DNA of 7,150 nucleotides from Actinomycetota bacterium (GTDB lineage Bacteria > Actinomycetota > Humimicrobiia > Humimicrobiales > Humimicrobiaceae). Positions within the stretch are counted from its first letter, which is position 1. Every line of letters starts with the position of its first letter. Below are positions 1 through 5,981 of this stretch, piece after piece. The notes under the pieces are model-generated. The model was given only the letters and a program-made list of their open reading frames with translations. It searched no databases and was not told where the DNA came from. The position numbers were made by a program, and so were the translations under genes. The DNA is taken from positions 1 to 7,150 of the forward strand of contig JAMCQQ010000443.1 in assembly GCA_023379515.1 (NCBI GenBank). Reading direction: 5' to 3'.

Positions 1-2
1 AT

Positions 3-329
3 TCATCAGTTCTTTCAAACCTGATAAATAATGCAATAAAATATGCGACACCTGATTCTGAGATTGTGGTAAAAATAAATTCAGATAAGAATTTTATAAC
101 CTTTTCGGTTGCCAATGAAGGTTATGCAATTTCAGAAGATGAAAAAGATAAAATATTCAATATGTTTTACAGGTCAAAAAAGTATGACTTTAAAAACATC
201 AAAGGTTTTGGGCTTGGTCTTGCGATAGCGAAAAAAATTTCAGGTATCCTCGGTGCCAGTTTAAATTTTGAAACTTCAGGCAAAATCAATACTTTTAAGT
301 TTGAAATCCCATATAAAAATCCCAGGTAA
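3..329 (+). CDS. Sensor histidine kinase, C-terminal ATPase part (5' truncated by window)
   Basis: The reading frame is open from base 3 and ends at TAA 327-329, so 108 C-terminal residues are visible; the GTG at 66 is internal, not a start. The fragment is a HATPase_c domain. Its N box reads LSNLINNAIKYA (residues 4-15 of the fragment), followed by an N-x-G type G1 box (NEGYAI), an F box (IFNMFYRS) and a G2 box (GFGLGLAIAKKI). This domain binds ATP and phosphorylates the kinase's own histidine, which lies upstream and out of view. The NEG form in place of the usual D-x-G is a known variant of OmpR-partner kinases. The partner regulator should lie to the left. Nothing can be said about the sensed signal. 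Family assignment is firm; the specific system is unknown. Confidence 0.93.
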   Translation, partial: SSVLSNLINNAIKYATPDSEIVVKINSDKNFITFSVANEGYAISEDEKDKIFNMFYRSKKYDFKNIKGFGLGLAIAKKISGILGASLNFETSGKINTFKFEIPYKNPR

Positions 330-337
330 TAATAAAT

Positions 338-376
338 TTTACAGATACTTTACACATCCTTAAAAAAAACTTCACA
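338..376 (+). promoter_or_regulatory. Four 11-bp-phased hexamers, PhoB/PhoP-type operator candidate
   Basis: TTTACA occurs at 338-343 and again at 349-354, a degenerate TTAAAA at 360-365, and TTCACA at 371-376. All four are exactly 11 bp apart, with 5-nt spacers. Tandem TT(A/T/C)ACA hexamers with 11-bp period are the form of Bacillus PhoP boxes, and 11-bp direct repeats are general for OmpR/PhoB-family regulators. The array lies 75-113 bp before the ATG of the secreted protein. A weak -10 (TAAAGT, 400-405) follows. The regulator that binds is inferred, not shown. Confidence 0.5.
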
Positions 377-406
377 TATATGATGAATAATTACCTGTGT
401 AAAGTA
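346..406. repeat. 11-bp perfect inverted repeat with 39-bp spacer
   Basis: TACTTTACACA at 346-356 is the exact reverse complement of TGTGTAAAGTA at 396-406. The left arm overlaps one of the phased hexamers, so the right arm is an inverted copy of the same box. No U-tract follows the right arm and the loop is long, which argues against an intrinsic terminator. A distal operator half-site is more likely. Confidence 0.5.
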
Positions 407-439
407 AAAATTTCAAAAATAAAAAAATATTAGCACTTT

Positions 440-446
440 GGAGGTG
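440..446 (+). promoter_or_regulatory. Strong Shine-Dalgarno site of the secreted protein gene
   Basis: GGAGGTG lies 4 nt before ATG 451. It is the closest match to the consensus in the window and fixes this start; it suggests efficient translation. Confidence 0.75.
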
Positions 447-450
447 TAAG

Positions 451-1005
451 ATGTTGAAGAAATTTTTAAAAGTTACATTGCCTATATTTGTAATTGCAGC
501 AGTTATGCTTGCTGTTCCGTCTCTGGCTTTCGGACAAACTCCGGACGCAAGTTCAGGTAATGCTACAATTAGCAGCTATCTGGTTGCTGCAGACAGCAAT
601 CAAAATACAGATGTAACTATTAATGGATCCTTTGTTTTATTTATAATAATAAAATTAAGAGGGCAAGGAACTCTGGATGCTGAAGGCAAAGGTGCAATCA
701 GGATTAAAGGCAGAACTGATGAATCTGACGAAGGTATTATAGATATTTCAGGAAATGGAGTCCTGATTATAAGAGATCTCAAAGGTGATATTGATAAAAA
801 GGTCACTGGTTACGGCGGGGTAGTTCAGTTGAAAGATAACACATGGATTTATTATGGGTTTAACGGAGACGCAGAAATTAAAGGCGGAGGTTTCATTATC
901 AACTGTTTTGGTGAGAAATTAACGTTACATGCTAAAGGCAGGGGACTGGTATTTCTTGCCGGAGAAGGAACTTATACAATAGGTGGAAACTCTGAAAACC
1001 AATGA
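451..1005 (+). CDS. Small secreted glycine-rich beta protein, uncharacterised
   Basis: I do not recognise a named family. The 184-residue product starts with a signal peptide: KK at 3-4, a hydrophobic core about 9-26, and a likely signal peptidase I site after AFG (residue 28). The mature part of about 156 residues has no further clear membrane segment apart from a short hydrophobic strand (FVLFIII, 61-67). It consists of alternating hydrophobic strands and glycine turns: GQGTL (71-75), GIIDISGNGVLII (95-107), VTGYGG (118-123), YYGFNGDAEIKGGG (134-147) and AKGRGLVFLAGEGTY (161-175). From memory, this motif order recurs in small predicted secreted proteins of other bacteria and archaea with no known role. 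A single cysteine (152) rules out an internal disulfide. A strong ribosome site and the phased boxes upstream suggest regulated, possibly abundant expression. The gene is monocistronic and ends before a strong hairpin. A surface or matrix role is inference only. Confidence 0.85.
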   Translation: MLKKFLKVTLPIFVIAAVMLAVPSLAFGQTPDASSGNATISSYLVAADSNQNTDVTINGSFVLFIIIKLRGQGTLDAEGKGAIRIKGRTDESDEGIIDISGNGVLIIRDLKGDIDKKVTGYGGVVQLKDNTWIYYGFNGDAEIKGGGFIINCFGEKLTLHAKGRGLVFLAGEGTYTIGGNSENQ

Positions 1006-1037
1006 AAACCAGACTTAAACGACAAGGTCAACTCCAT

Positions 1038-1056
1038 CATCTTAAAACATAAGATG
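1038..1056. repeat. Short hairpin CATCTT/AAGATG
   Basis: A 6-bp inverted repeat, 1038-1043 with 1051-1056, and a 7-nt loop lies in the 3' untranslated stretch after the secreted protein gene. It has no following T-run, so it is not a convincing terminator. The rest of 1006-1097 shows nothing else. Confidence 0.25.
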
Positions 1057-1097
1057 CGATAAGCCTGATTGATTTTATTTAAAAATCTAATTTATAT

Positions 1098-1142
1098 AAT
1101 AGCCTGAGAGAGAACTAAACACTCTTGGGCTATTTATTTTTT
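1098..1142. terminator. Intrinsic terminator between convergent genes
   Basis: A 13-bp stem (1098-1110 with 1122-1134, two G-T wobbles inside) with an 11-nt loop is followed on the plus strand by TTTATTTTTT to 1142, so it ends the secreted protein transcript well. It also covers the stop codon of the convergent msrB (1130-1132). Read on the minus strand its tail is only AT-rich, so termination of msrB there is likely but weaker. Confidence 0.8.
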
Positions 1143-1495
1143 GGTTTGAAGTCTATTGAAAGAGAATTGACACAATGTCTTGTATTTTTAGGTGTAAAAT
1201 TTTCATCCTCAAATACATGGCCAAGATGGCCCCCGCATTTGGCACATACAATTTCTTTTCTTCTGCCGTCCGAATCTGGCTGTCTTCTTACAGCCCCCTT
1301 GATATCTTCATCAAAACTTGGCCATCCGCAGCCTGAATGGAATTTGTTTTCAGAAAGATAAAGTGGGGTTCCGCACCGTTTACAAACATAGGCACCATCT
1401 TCAAAAAAATTATTATATTTTCCGCTGAAAGGCGGTTCCGTACCCTTATTTATAATCACTTTTTCCTCTTCAGGAGTGAGTTTTTTTATAACCAT
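1130..1495 (-). CDS. msrB: Peptide-methionine (R)-S-oxide reductase MsrB
   Basis: MsrB reduces the R form of methionine sulfoxide in proteins, repairing oxidative damage in the cytoplasm with thioredoxin-type recycling. The 121-residue product is a complete single SelR domain. It shows the substrate-side motif GTEPPFSGKY (18-27), a structural zinc site from two CxxC pairs (C38/C41 and C84/C87), the SGCGWPSF motif (54-61) with C56 as probable resolving cysteine, HLGHVF (90-95) and the catalytic cysteine C108 in RHCVNSLSIDF. A cysteine, not selenocysteine, sits at the active site. No signal peptide is present. ATG 1493-1495 is chosen because the family N-terminus begins just there; its ribosome site is weak (AAGAAGAATGAA). 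It is transcribed away from the metal importer, and its own promoter candidate lies about 60 bp upstream. No MsrA is fused or adjacent in view. Confidence 0.96.
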   Translation of the reverse strand: MVIKKLTPEEEKVIINKGTEPPFSGKYNNFFEDGAYVCKRCGTPLYLSENKFHSGCGWPSFDEDIKGAVRRQPDSDGRRKEIVCAKCGGHLGHVFEDENFTPKNTRHCVNSLSIDFKPKNK

Positions 1496-1552
1496 TTCAT
1501 TCTTCTTTCTTATTTTTATCTTTATGGCATTTATTTAACCGGATTGCTAAAC

Positions 1553-1581
1553 AGTATACTTAAATCATGATAAAATTTCCA
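1553..1581 (-). promoter_or_regulatory. Probable sigma-A type promoter of msrB
   Basis: Read on the minus strand, TGGAAA (1581-1576, 4/6 of TTGACA) and TATACT (1558-1553, 5/6 of TATAAT) are separated by 17 nt. The expected start would give a 5' leader of about 50 nt before the msrB ATG. AT-rich DNA yields such matches by chance, so this is moderate evidence. Confidence 0.42.
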
Positions 1582-1620
1582 TATTCATAAATAACATAAA
1601 ATCTTCCGCCTAACCTATTT

Positions 1621-1635
1621 TGCAAATCATTTGCA
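1621..1635. promoter_or_regulatory. 7-1-7 palindrome, Zur/Fur-family operator candidate
   Basis: TGCAAAT-C-ATTTGCA is a perfect 15-bp palindrome with one central base. The 7-1-7 form is typical of Fur-superfamily operators, and the sequence is close to Zur boxes described in actinobacteria (TGAAAAT-N-ATTTTCA type). It lies 103 bp before the importer start. Part of it could serve as a -35 (TTGCAT, 1631-1636) with a weak TAGTTT 17 nt on, so a bound repressor would block transcription under metal-replete conditions. It could also affect the divergent msrB. No regulator gene is in view. Confidence 0.55.
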
Positions 1636-1690
1636 TTTTTAAAATTAATTTGATAGTTTTACCATGCAATACAGACTTTTCATGGATAAA

Positions 1691-1712
1691 TAATTTTACT
1701 AATATAACACAC
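1691..1712 (+). repeat. 22-bp direct repeat, copy 1 (importer leader)
   Basis: These 22 bases are identical to 2232-2253 inside the downstream binding-protein gene. Looser similarity just before it (TGG-x-TA, then the repeat, in both places) suggests a remnant of the coding region in the leader. Confidence 0.7.
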
Positions 1713-1723
1713 AATCTAACCCT

Positions 1724-1730
1724 GAAAGGT
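1724..1730 (+). promoter_or_regulatory. Ribosome binding site of the metal-binding lipoprotein gene
   Basis: GAAAGGT lies 7 nt before ATG 1738 and selects it over the out-of-frame ATG at 1733. Confidence 0.55.
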
Positions 1731-1737
1731 TTATGCA

Positions 1738-2733
1738 ATGCATGTTCAAAAGCCAAATAAAAATAAAAAGCTGATTTTAATTCAGTTTTTATTTCTAATA
1801 ACCATTTCTTTAACTGTTTTACTATATTTAAATGCCTGCAATAGTGGTTTGTTGCGGAATTCATTGTCGCAAAATACAGATAAATTAAACAATAAAACTA
1901 AAGTTGATCAAACAGAACCCGGTAAAAAGCCAATCCATATTACATTGCCTAAAGTACTTGCAGTTGAATCTTTTCTGGCAGATATTACCAAAAATATTTC
2001 AGGAAACAGGCTTGAAATCGATACGCTTATACCACTAGGCCTGGATCCTCACAGTTTTGAACCTTCACCGGGTGATGCAGCAAAAATTGCCGAAAGCGAT
2101 ATCCTGATTACAAATGGCACTGGGTTTGAAGAATGGCTTAAGAATATTATAACCGTTGCCAATGAGAAAATTGTGATAGTGGAATGTTCAAAAGGCTTGA
2201 AGGGGGGGGATCCCCATTTCTGGTTAGATCCTAATTTTACTAATATAACACACCAGAATATAAGGGATGCCCTGATAAAATCAGATCCTCAAGGAAAAGA
2301 CTTATATGATAAAAATGCCGAAAATTATACAGCCAAGCTAACAGAATTAGATAAGTGGATAGTAGAAGAAGTGAAAAAAATTCCTGAAAGCAAGAGGCTT
2401 CTTGTAACAAATCATGAAAGCTTCGGATACTTTGCAGACAGATATGGGTTTAAAATCATAGGAACAATAATACCCGGTTCAAGCTCTGCATCTTCTCCTT
2501 CTGCCAAAGATATTTCAGAACTTATCGAAAAAATAAAAGCAACTGGTGTGAAAGCAATATTTCTTGAAACAGGGTCTGATCCGAAAATTGCCAGTCAGAT
2601 TGCCAGAGAAACTAATATAAAGCTTATAACGGAGCTTTATACCGAATCTCTGACAGACCCGGACGGACCTGCGCCAACTTATATAGATATGATTGAGTTT
2701 GATACAAAAAAAATTGTTGAGTCATTGAAGTAA
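1738..2733 (+). CDS. Metal ABC transporter substrate-binding lipoprotein (TroA/ZnuA family)
   Basis: This is the extracytoplasmic receptor that captures Zn2+ or Mn2+ and delivers it to the permease encoded two genes downstream. The 331-residue product has a basic start (KNKNKK region, 5-11), a hydrophobic segment (12-31) and a lipobox LNAC with C34 as the lipidated cysteine, then a polar linker to about 66. The cluster A-I fold follows: DPHSFEP with H105, DPHFWLDP with H160, NHESFGYFADRYG with H226, and an acidic ligand candidate in TDPDGP (D307 or D309). His rather than Glu at the third position matches zinc-type members (TroA, ZnuA) more than PsaA/MntC manganese receptors, but the choice is not certain. 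The histidine-rich loop of many ZnuA proteins is absent. The codons just before H160 contain a run of eight G (2202-2209). First gene of a three-gene operon, with a Zur-like box upstream. Confidence 0.93.
   Translation: MHVQKPNKNKKLILIQFLFLITISLTVLLYLNACNSGLLRNSLSQNTDKLNNKTKVDQTEPGKKPIHITLPKVLAVESFLADITKNISGNRLEIDTLIPLGLDPHSFEPSPGDAAKIAESDILITNGTGFEEWLKNIITVANEKIVIVECSKGLKGGDPHFWLDPNFTNITHQNIRDALIKSDPQGKDLYDKNAENYTAKLTELDKWIVEEVKKIPESKRLLVTNHESFGYFADRYGFKIIGTIIPGSSSASSPSAKDISELIEKIKATGVKAIFLETGSDPKIASQIARETNIKLITELYTESLTDPDGPAPTYIDMIEFDTKKIVESLK
2202..2215 (+). repeat. G8 homopolymer joined to a GGGGATCCCC palindrome
   Basis: Eight consecutive G (2202-2209) in an AT-rich gene run into the 10-bp palindrome at 2206-2215. 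The tract encodes Lys-Gly-Gly-Asp-Pro just before metal ligand H160. Loss or gain of one G would shift frame and truncate the receptor. Confidence 0.85.
2232..2253 (+). repeat. 22-bp direct repeat, copy 2 (inside receptor gene)
   Basis: This stretch is identical to 1691-1712 in the leader. In frame it encodes NFTNITH of the receptor (residues 166-172), right after the DPHFWLDP ligand motif. Confidence 0.7.
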
Positions 2734-2795
2734 TTCATTAAGATAATATAAAATGGCAGTTAAAATAAAAAATAATAATCGTATTGAAGTAAAAA

Positions 2796-3587
2796 ATGAC
2801 CGAAAAATTATCAGTTCTTGAGCCCGCAAGATTGGATATAGAGAATATATCAATAAATTATGACGGGCTAAAAGCTATTGAGGATTTAAGTTTCAGCGTA
2901 AAGCATGGCCAGCGCATTGCTGTTATTGGCCCTAATGGTGCAGGCAAATCCACATTGTTTAAGGCACTTATTGGACTTCTTCCCCTGGAAAGCGGAAAAA
3001 TATTTATTCATGGACGACCATTAGGTCATCATTCTGATTGTGTCGCATTTATTCCTCAAAGAGAAGAGGTTGATTGGATGTTTCCTGTAACAGTCAGAGA
3101 CGTTGTTCAAATGGGCAGATTCAACAGCACTTCCAGATTCAAAAAATACTCTAAACAAGATAATGAAATAGTGCTGGAGTCAATGGTGCAGATGGACATT
3201 CTCGAACTTGCCGACAGGCCGATAGACAATCTCTCAGGAGGTCAGCAGCAGAGAGTGTTCATAGCCAGGGCACTTGCACAGAAACCACATATACTTCTTA
3301 TGGATGAACCTTTTAATGGCGTGGATGTTTTTACCCAGGAAATAATCTGGGATTTGCTTGATAAATTAAAGCAGGATATGGTAACAGTTATGATTGCCAC
3401 TCATGATCTTAATCTTGCGTCACTAAAATTTAGCAGTGTCATGTTGCTAAATAAAAAGCTGATTTCATACGGATTGCCTTCGGAAGTTTTTACACAGGAT
3501 AATTTAAGAACTGCATTTGGAAATCAGGTACTTTTTGTCGGTAACGATGCAATAATTGATCAGTGCTGCCCAAAAGATATTAAATAA
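2796..3587 (+). CDS. Metal ABC transporter ATP-binding protein (ZnuC/MntB/TroB type)
   Basis: This cytoplasmic ATPase powers the metal importer. The 263-residue product carries every nucleotide-binding motif: Walker A GPNGAGKST (45-53), Q-loop Q88 in FIPQREEVDWMFP, signature LSGGQQQR (146-153), Walker B ILLMDEP with catalytic E171, and the switch histidine H203 in ATHD. The DWxFPVTVRDVV stretch after the Q-loop is characteristic of Zn/Mn/Fe chelate-free metal importers and separates it from other ABC ATPases. ATG 2796 is the first possible start, since an in-frame TAA lies at 2790-2792. The ribosome site is poor (GAAGT, 6 nt away), so translation may depend on coupling from the receptor gene 62 bp upstream. 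The permease starts 15 bp after its stop. The C-terminal tail contains a CC pair (257-258) of unknown meaning. Confidence 0.95.
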   Translation: MTEKLSVLEPARLDIENISINYDGLKAIEDLSFSVKHGQRIAVIGPNGAGKSTLFKALIGLLPLESGKIFIHGRPLGHHSDCVAFIPQREEVDWMFPVTVRDVVQMGRFNSTSRFKKYSKQDNEIVLESMVQMDILELADRPIDNLSGGQQQRVFIARALAQKPHILLMDEPFNGVDVFTQEIIWDLLDKLKQDMVTVMIATHDLNLASLKFSSVMLLNKKLISYGLPSEVFTQDNLRTAFGNQVLFVGNDAIIDQCCPKDIK

Positions 3588-3602
3588 CTGACTATAAGAA
3601 AA

Positions 3603-4463
3603 ATGTTAAATTGGCTTTTGGCTCCATTTACATATGAGTTTATGCAAAGAGGCTTTATTGCTTCCGTTATTATAGGGATCATTTGTTCTGTAGTCGGCTG
3701 CTATGTAGTGATAAGATCAATGGCTTTTATGGGAGATGCAATGGCTCATGCTATACTTCCGGGAGTGGCAATAGCTTATATTCTAAATAGAAGCCTTACG
3801 CTGGGAGCACTTATTGCATCTATTGTCATAGCCCTGGGAATTGGCCAGCTTTCAAAACAGGGCAGGCTAAAGGAAGACACTGCTATAGGCATACTCTTTT
3901 CGGCCTTTCTTGCACTGGGAATTTTGATAATAAGTTCAATAAGAACTTATGCAGTTGACCTGAGTCACATTTTATTCGGGAATATTTTAGGAGTCAGCAG
4001 AAACGACCTTATCTTTACTGCTGTTGCGGGTTTTATCATACTGCTTTTTATATTTATTTTTTATAAGGAATTTATGATTATTTCTTTTGATCAAATCTTT
4101 GCAAGAGCAGTGAAAATACCTGTGGAAATTTACAGAAATTTTATGCTGATATTAATGGCGCTTACCATTGTAGCCTCAATTCAGACAGTAGGCGTAGTCA
4201 TGATAGCAGCAATGCTTGTAACACCGGCAGCTTCGGCATTTCTTCTTTCAAAAAGACTTCCGGCAATGATGGGTATTTCCTGCCTGATTGGAGTTTTATC
4301 CAGTATCAGTGGTTTATATATTAGTTATTATGCGGACGTTGCATCGGGGGCAGCTATTGTTTTGACTGCAACAGTCATATTTCTGCTTATCTTCTTATTT
4401 TCTCCCAGGAGAGGCATTATCTGGAAACAATTAAAAAGAACTGCAAGAGCCAGAAAATCTTAG
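3603..4463 (+). CDS. Metal ABC transporter permease, ABC-3 family (ZnuB/MntC type)
   Basis: This is the membrane channel of the zinc/manganese importer; two copies would pair with two ATPases. The 286-residue product is highly hydrophobic, with about eight membrane segments (near 18-37, 49-62, 65-82, 95-112, 136-154, 178-198, 222-242 and 247-266). Family marks are GDAMAHAILPGVA (44-56), EDTAIGI (91-97), the cytoplasmic loop thought to touch the ATPase, HILFGNILG (122-130), TVGVVMIAAMLVTPAA (195-210) and a C-terminal LFSPRRG (265-271). Length is normal for the family. It lies 15 bp after the ATPase and has no clear ribosome site of its own, so it is probably translationally coupled. It is the last gene of the operon, followed within 30 bp by a strong terminator. 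The metal is not decided by this subunit. Confidence 0.95.
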   Translation: MLNWLLAPFTYEFMQRGFIASVIIGIICSVVGCYVVIRSMAFMGDAMAHAILPGVAIAYILNRSLTLGALIASIVIALGIGQLSKQGRLKEDTAIGILFSAFLALGILIISSIRTYAVDLSHILFGNILGVSRNDLIFTAVAGFIILLFIFIFYKEFMIISFDQIFARAVKIPVEIYRNFMLILMALTIVASIQTVGVVMIAAMLVTPAASAFLLSKRLPAMMGISCLIGVLSSISGLYISYYADVASGAAIVLTATVIFLLIFLFSPRRGIIWKQLKRTARARKS

Positions 4464-4488
4464 AAGAAGCGGGAAATACGGTAACCGG

Positions 4489-4537
4489 AATAAATAAGGC
4501 TCCAACTGATCCGGAGCCTTATTTATTAATATATTTT
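4489..4537 (+). terminator. Intrinsic terminator of the metal importer operon
   Basis: A perfect 15-bp stem (4489-4503 with 4513-4527, core AAGGCTCC/GGAGCCTT) has a 9-nt loop and is followed by AATATATTTTTT. It sits 25 bp after the permease stop. This is the strongest hairpin in the window. Confidence 0.9.
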
Positions 4538-4552
4538 TTCAATAGCATCTAT

Positions 4553-4596
4553 GTTAAAAAAGGATTAGCTTAAATACTCTGCCGGACCAATCCTTT
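4553..4596 (-). terminator. Probable intrinsic terminator of htrA
   Basis: On the minus strand, AAAGGATTGGT (4596-4586) pairs with GCTAATCCTTT (4569-4559), including G-T wobbles. A 16-nt loop separates them and a run of T follows (six T at 4561-4556). It starts 35 bp beyond the htrA stop, in the right orientation. Confidence 0.6.
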
Positions 4597-4630
4597 GTAT
4601 GCACACTACTCCTGTATGCAGCCAACTATT

Positions 4631-5929
4631 TCATTGACTTGTGAGAGATGGTCTTTCTACGAGCTCAATATTAAATGTCAAATAGCTTCCTTGCCTGTAA
4701 ACTTTTACAGAGACTGCATCTCCAACATTCTGTCTCAGGATTTGTGCAAAAAGTTCATATTGGGTTTCAATTTTCTTGCCATTAAGTTCAGTTATTATAT
4801 CTCCGGGCTTAATGCCTGCTTTAGCGGCAGGATATCCGCTTGTGACTGCTTTTATTAATACTCCTTTTATATCAGTCGTATTATCTCCCATTTCTATACC
4901 CATTACCGGCAGTCTTGCTTTCCCATATTTAATAATCTGATTGGCTATATTTGCAGCAGTATCGGTAGGTATTGAAAAACCCACTCCTGCACTGGAACCG
5001 GATGTGGAAAATATTATCGTGTTTATCCCAATTACCTGGCCTTCTGAATTAACAAGAGGTCCACCACTGTTGCCGGGGTTTATCGTGGCATCAGTTTGAA
5101 TCAGGTCAACCATCGGCAGTGTATCAGCTGAAACAGATATTTCTCTCCCAAGGGCACTTATAACACCCATTGTAACAGATTTCTGGAGTCCGAAAGGACT
5201 TCCAAGTGCAATTGCAATTTCACCAACTTTTACATTTTCAATAGAGGTAAAGGCGGCTGGCTTTAAGTTCTGTGCCTCAATTTTTATTACGGCAATATCG
5301 GTATTGGCATCAGCACCAATTAATTTGGCGGGGTATTCTGTTCCGTCAGATAAAGTTACAAACATTTCCTTGGCATTTCCTGCTACATGGTTATTTGTAA
5401 TTATATAGCCGTCACTACTGTAAATTACTCCGGATCCCACACCTTCCTGTTCCTGTTGATTGCCAAAAAAATCTTGCTGCATTACTTTTACCCTAATATT
5501 TACTATTGACGGCAGAACTTTCTGGGCAAGCTGACTTATGGCTTCATTAAAGGCCTTAAGGGTTGCAGTTCCGGATCCGATAACCGTACCAGTCTCAATA
5601 TTTTCTTTTTTCAAGATTTCACCGGTACTGCTATTATTTACATAATTATTTGTACTGGCGTCCGCACTCGCTTCATTCCGAGAGCTGTTATTGAGAATAT
5701 TGATTGGAGAAGTTTTATTTATTATGGAAATAAAACCTATAGAGGAAATACTTCCCAATAAGAAGACAATTATGATCACCAGAGCAATTATCGTATTTTT
5801 TGCATTGAAGAATTTTTTCTTCTTTTTGTTTAATGTGCTATTAGTACTATCATCATCATCATTATTATTATTATTATTATTATTAATAATAATATCACCA
5901 TTATTTGCACCATTGTTCACATCATCCAT
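4631..5929 (-). CDS. htrA: Membrane-anchored HtrA/DegP-type serine protease with one PDZ domain
   Basis: HtrA proteases degrade or refold damaged proteins outside the membrane. From ATG 5929 the product has 432 residues. It has a cytoplasmic low-complexity head (eight Asn 16-23, four Asp 24-27), five Lys 35-39, one membrane helix about 46-69, and a polar linker to about 125. A trypsin-like domain follows with the triad H181 (NNHVAG), D211 (NTDIAVI) and S288 (GNSGGP), then a single PDZ domain about 343-425 with the carboxylate-binding loop near MGIEM. The positive residues before the helix put the protease outside. ATG 5929 is preferred because AAAGGAGA lies 9-10 nt upstream. A TTG at 5989 would add 20 residues but lacks a good ribosome site and would swallow the likely promoter. 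The gene is divergent from a two-component system, as in Bacillus htrB-cssRS. All catalytic residues are present. Confidence 0.95.
   Translation of the reverse strand: MDDVNNGANNGDIIINNNNNNNNDDDDSTNSTLNKKKKKFFNAKNTIIALVIIIVFLLGSISSIGFISIINKTSPINILNNSSRNEASADASTNNYVNNSSTGEILKKENIETGTVIGSGTATLKAFNEAISQLAQKVLPSIVNIRVKVMQQDFFGNQQEQEGVGSGVIYSSDGYIITNNHVAGNAKEMFVTLSDGTEYPAKLIGADANTDIAVIKIEAQNLKPAAFTSIENVKVGEIAIALGSPFGLQKSVTMGVISALGREISVSADTLPMVDLIQTDATINPGNSGGPLVNSEGQVIGINTIIFSTSGSSAGVGFSIPTDTAANIANQIIKYGKARLPVMGIEMGDNTTDIKGVLIKAVTSGYPAAKAGIKPGDIITELNGKKIETQYELFAQILRQNVGDAVSVKVYRQGSYLTFNIELVERPSLTSQ
5849..5893. repeat. Trinucleotide microsatellite in the htrA N-terminal codons
   Basis: On the plus strand ATC x4, ATT x8 and AAT x3 follow one another without interruption (45 bp). 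On the coding strand they give three Ile, eight Asn and four Asp codons. Length change by slippage would alter the cytoplasmic tail in whole residues without breaking the frame. Confidence 0.85.
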
Positions 5930-5937
5930 ATTGTTTT

Positions 5938-5945
5938 TTCTCCTT
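5938..5945 (-). promoter_or_regulatory. Shine-Dalgarno site that decides the htrA start
   Basis: On the minus strand AAAGGAGA precedes ATG 5929 by about 8 nt. It makes 5929 a better start than TTG 5989, whose upstream sequence has no comparable site. Confidence 0.65.
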
Positions 5946-5975
5946 TTATTTTTTTTATTATCTCCTGGTTTAGAT

Positions 5976-5981
5976 ATTGTA
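5976..5981 (-). promoter_or_regulatory. Candidate -10 element of htrA
   Basis: TACAAT on the minus strand matches TATAAT at 5 of 6 positions and lies about 47 bp before the htrA ATG. The -35 position (5999-6004, CCGGGA) does not match consensus. The phased TTAA boxes start directly upstream of it, as at activator-dependent promoters. Confidence 0.4.

Noticed and set aside
600..806. Open frame on the minus strand inside the secreted protein gene
   Set aside because: It is a shadow of the real plus-strand gene, which has a signal peptide and ribosome site; the minus product shows no motif.
1125..1570. Two plus-strand open frames across msrB
   Set aside because: They lie antisense to an MsrB with all catalytic and zinc residues and have no recognisable content.
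1610..1864. Minus-strand open frame over the importer leader
   Set aside because: It overlaps the start and signal sequence of the receptor gene and the Zur-like box; the product has no family features.
2753..2821. 22-codon frame overlapping the ATPase start
   Set aside because: It has no ribosome site, its composition is simple Lys/Asn, and it is probably chance in the AT-rich gap. A leader-peptide coupling role cannot be excluded but nothing supports it.
4597..4620. Two copies of TGTATGCA, 16 bp apart
   Set aside because: Only 8 bp long, between a terminator and the htrA stop, with no partner elsewhere; likely chance.
4595..4858. Plus-strand open frame over the htrA 3' end
   Set aside because: It is antisense to the conserved PDZ domain and overlaps the htrA terminator.
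5849..5893. Triplet repeats as a CRISPR-like or satellite array
   Set aside because: Uninterrupted triplets in a coding frame without spacers; a microsatellite, not CRISPR.
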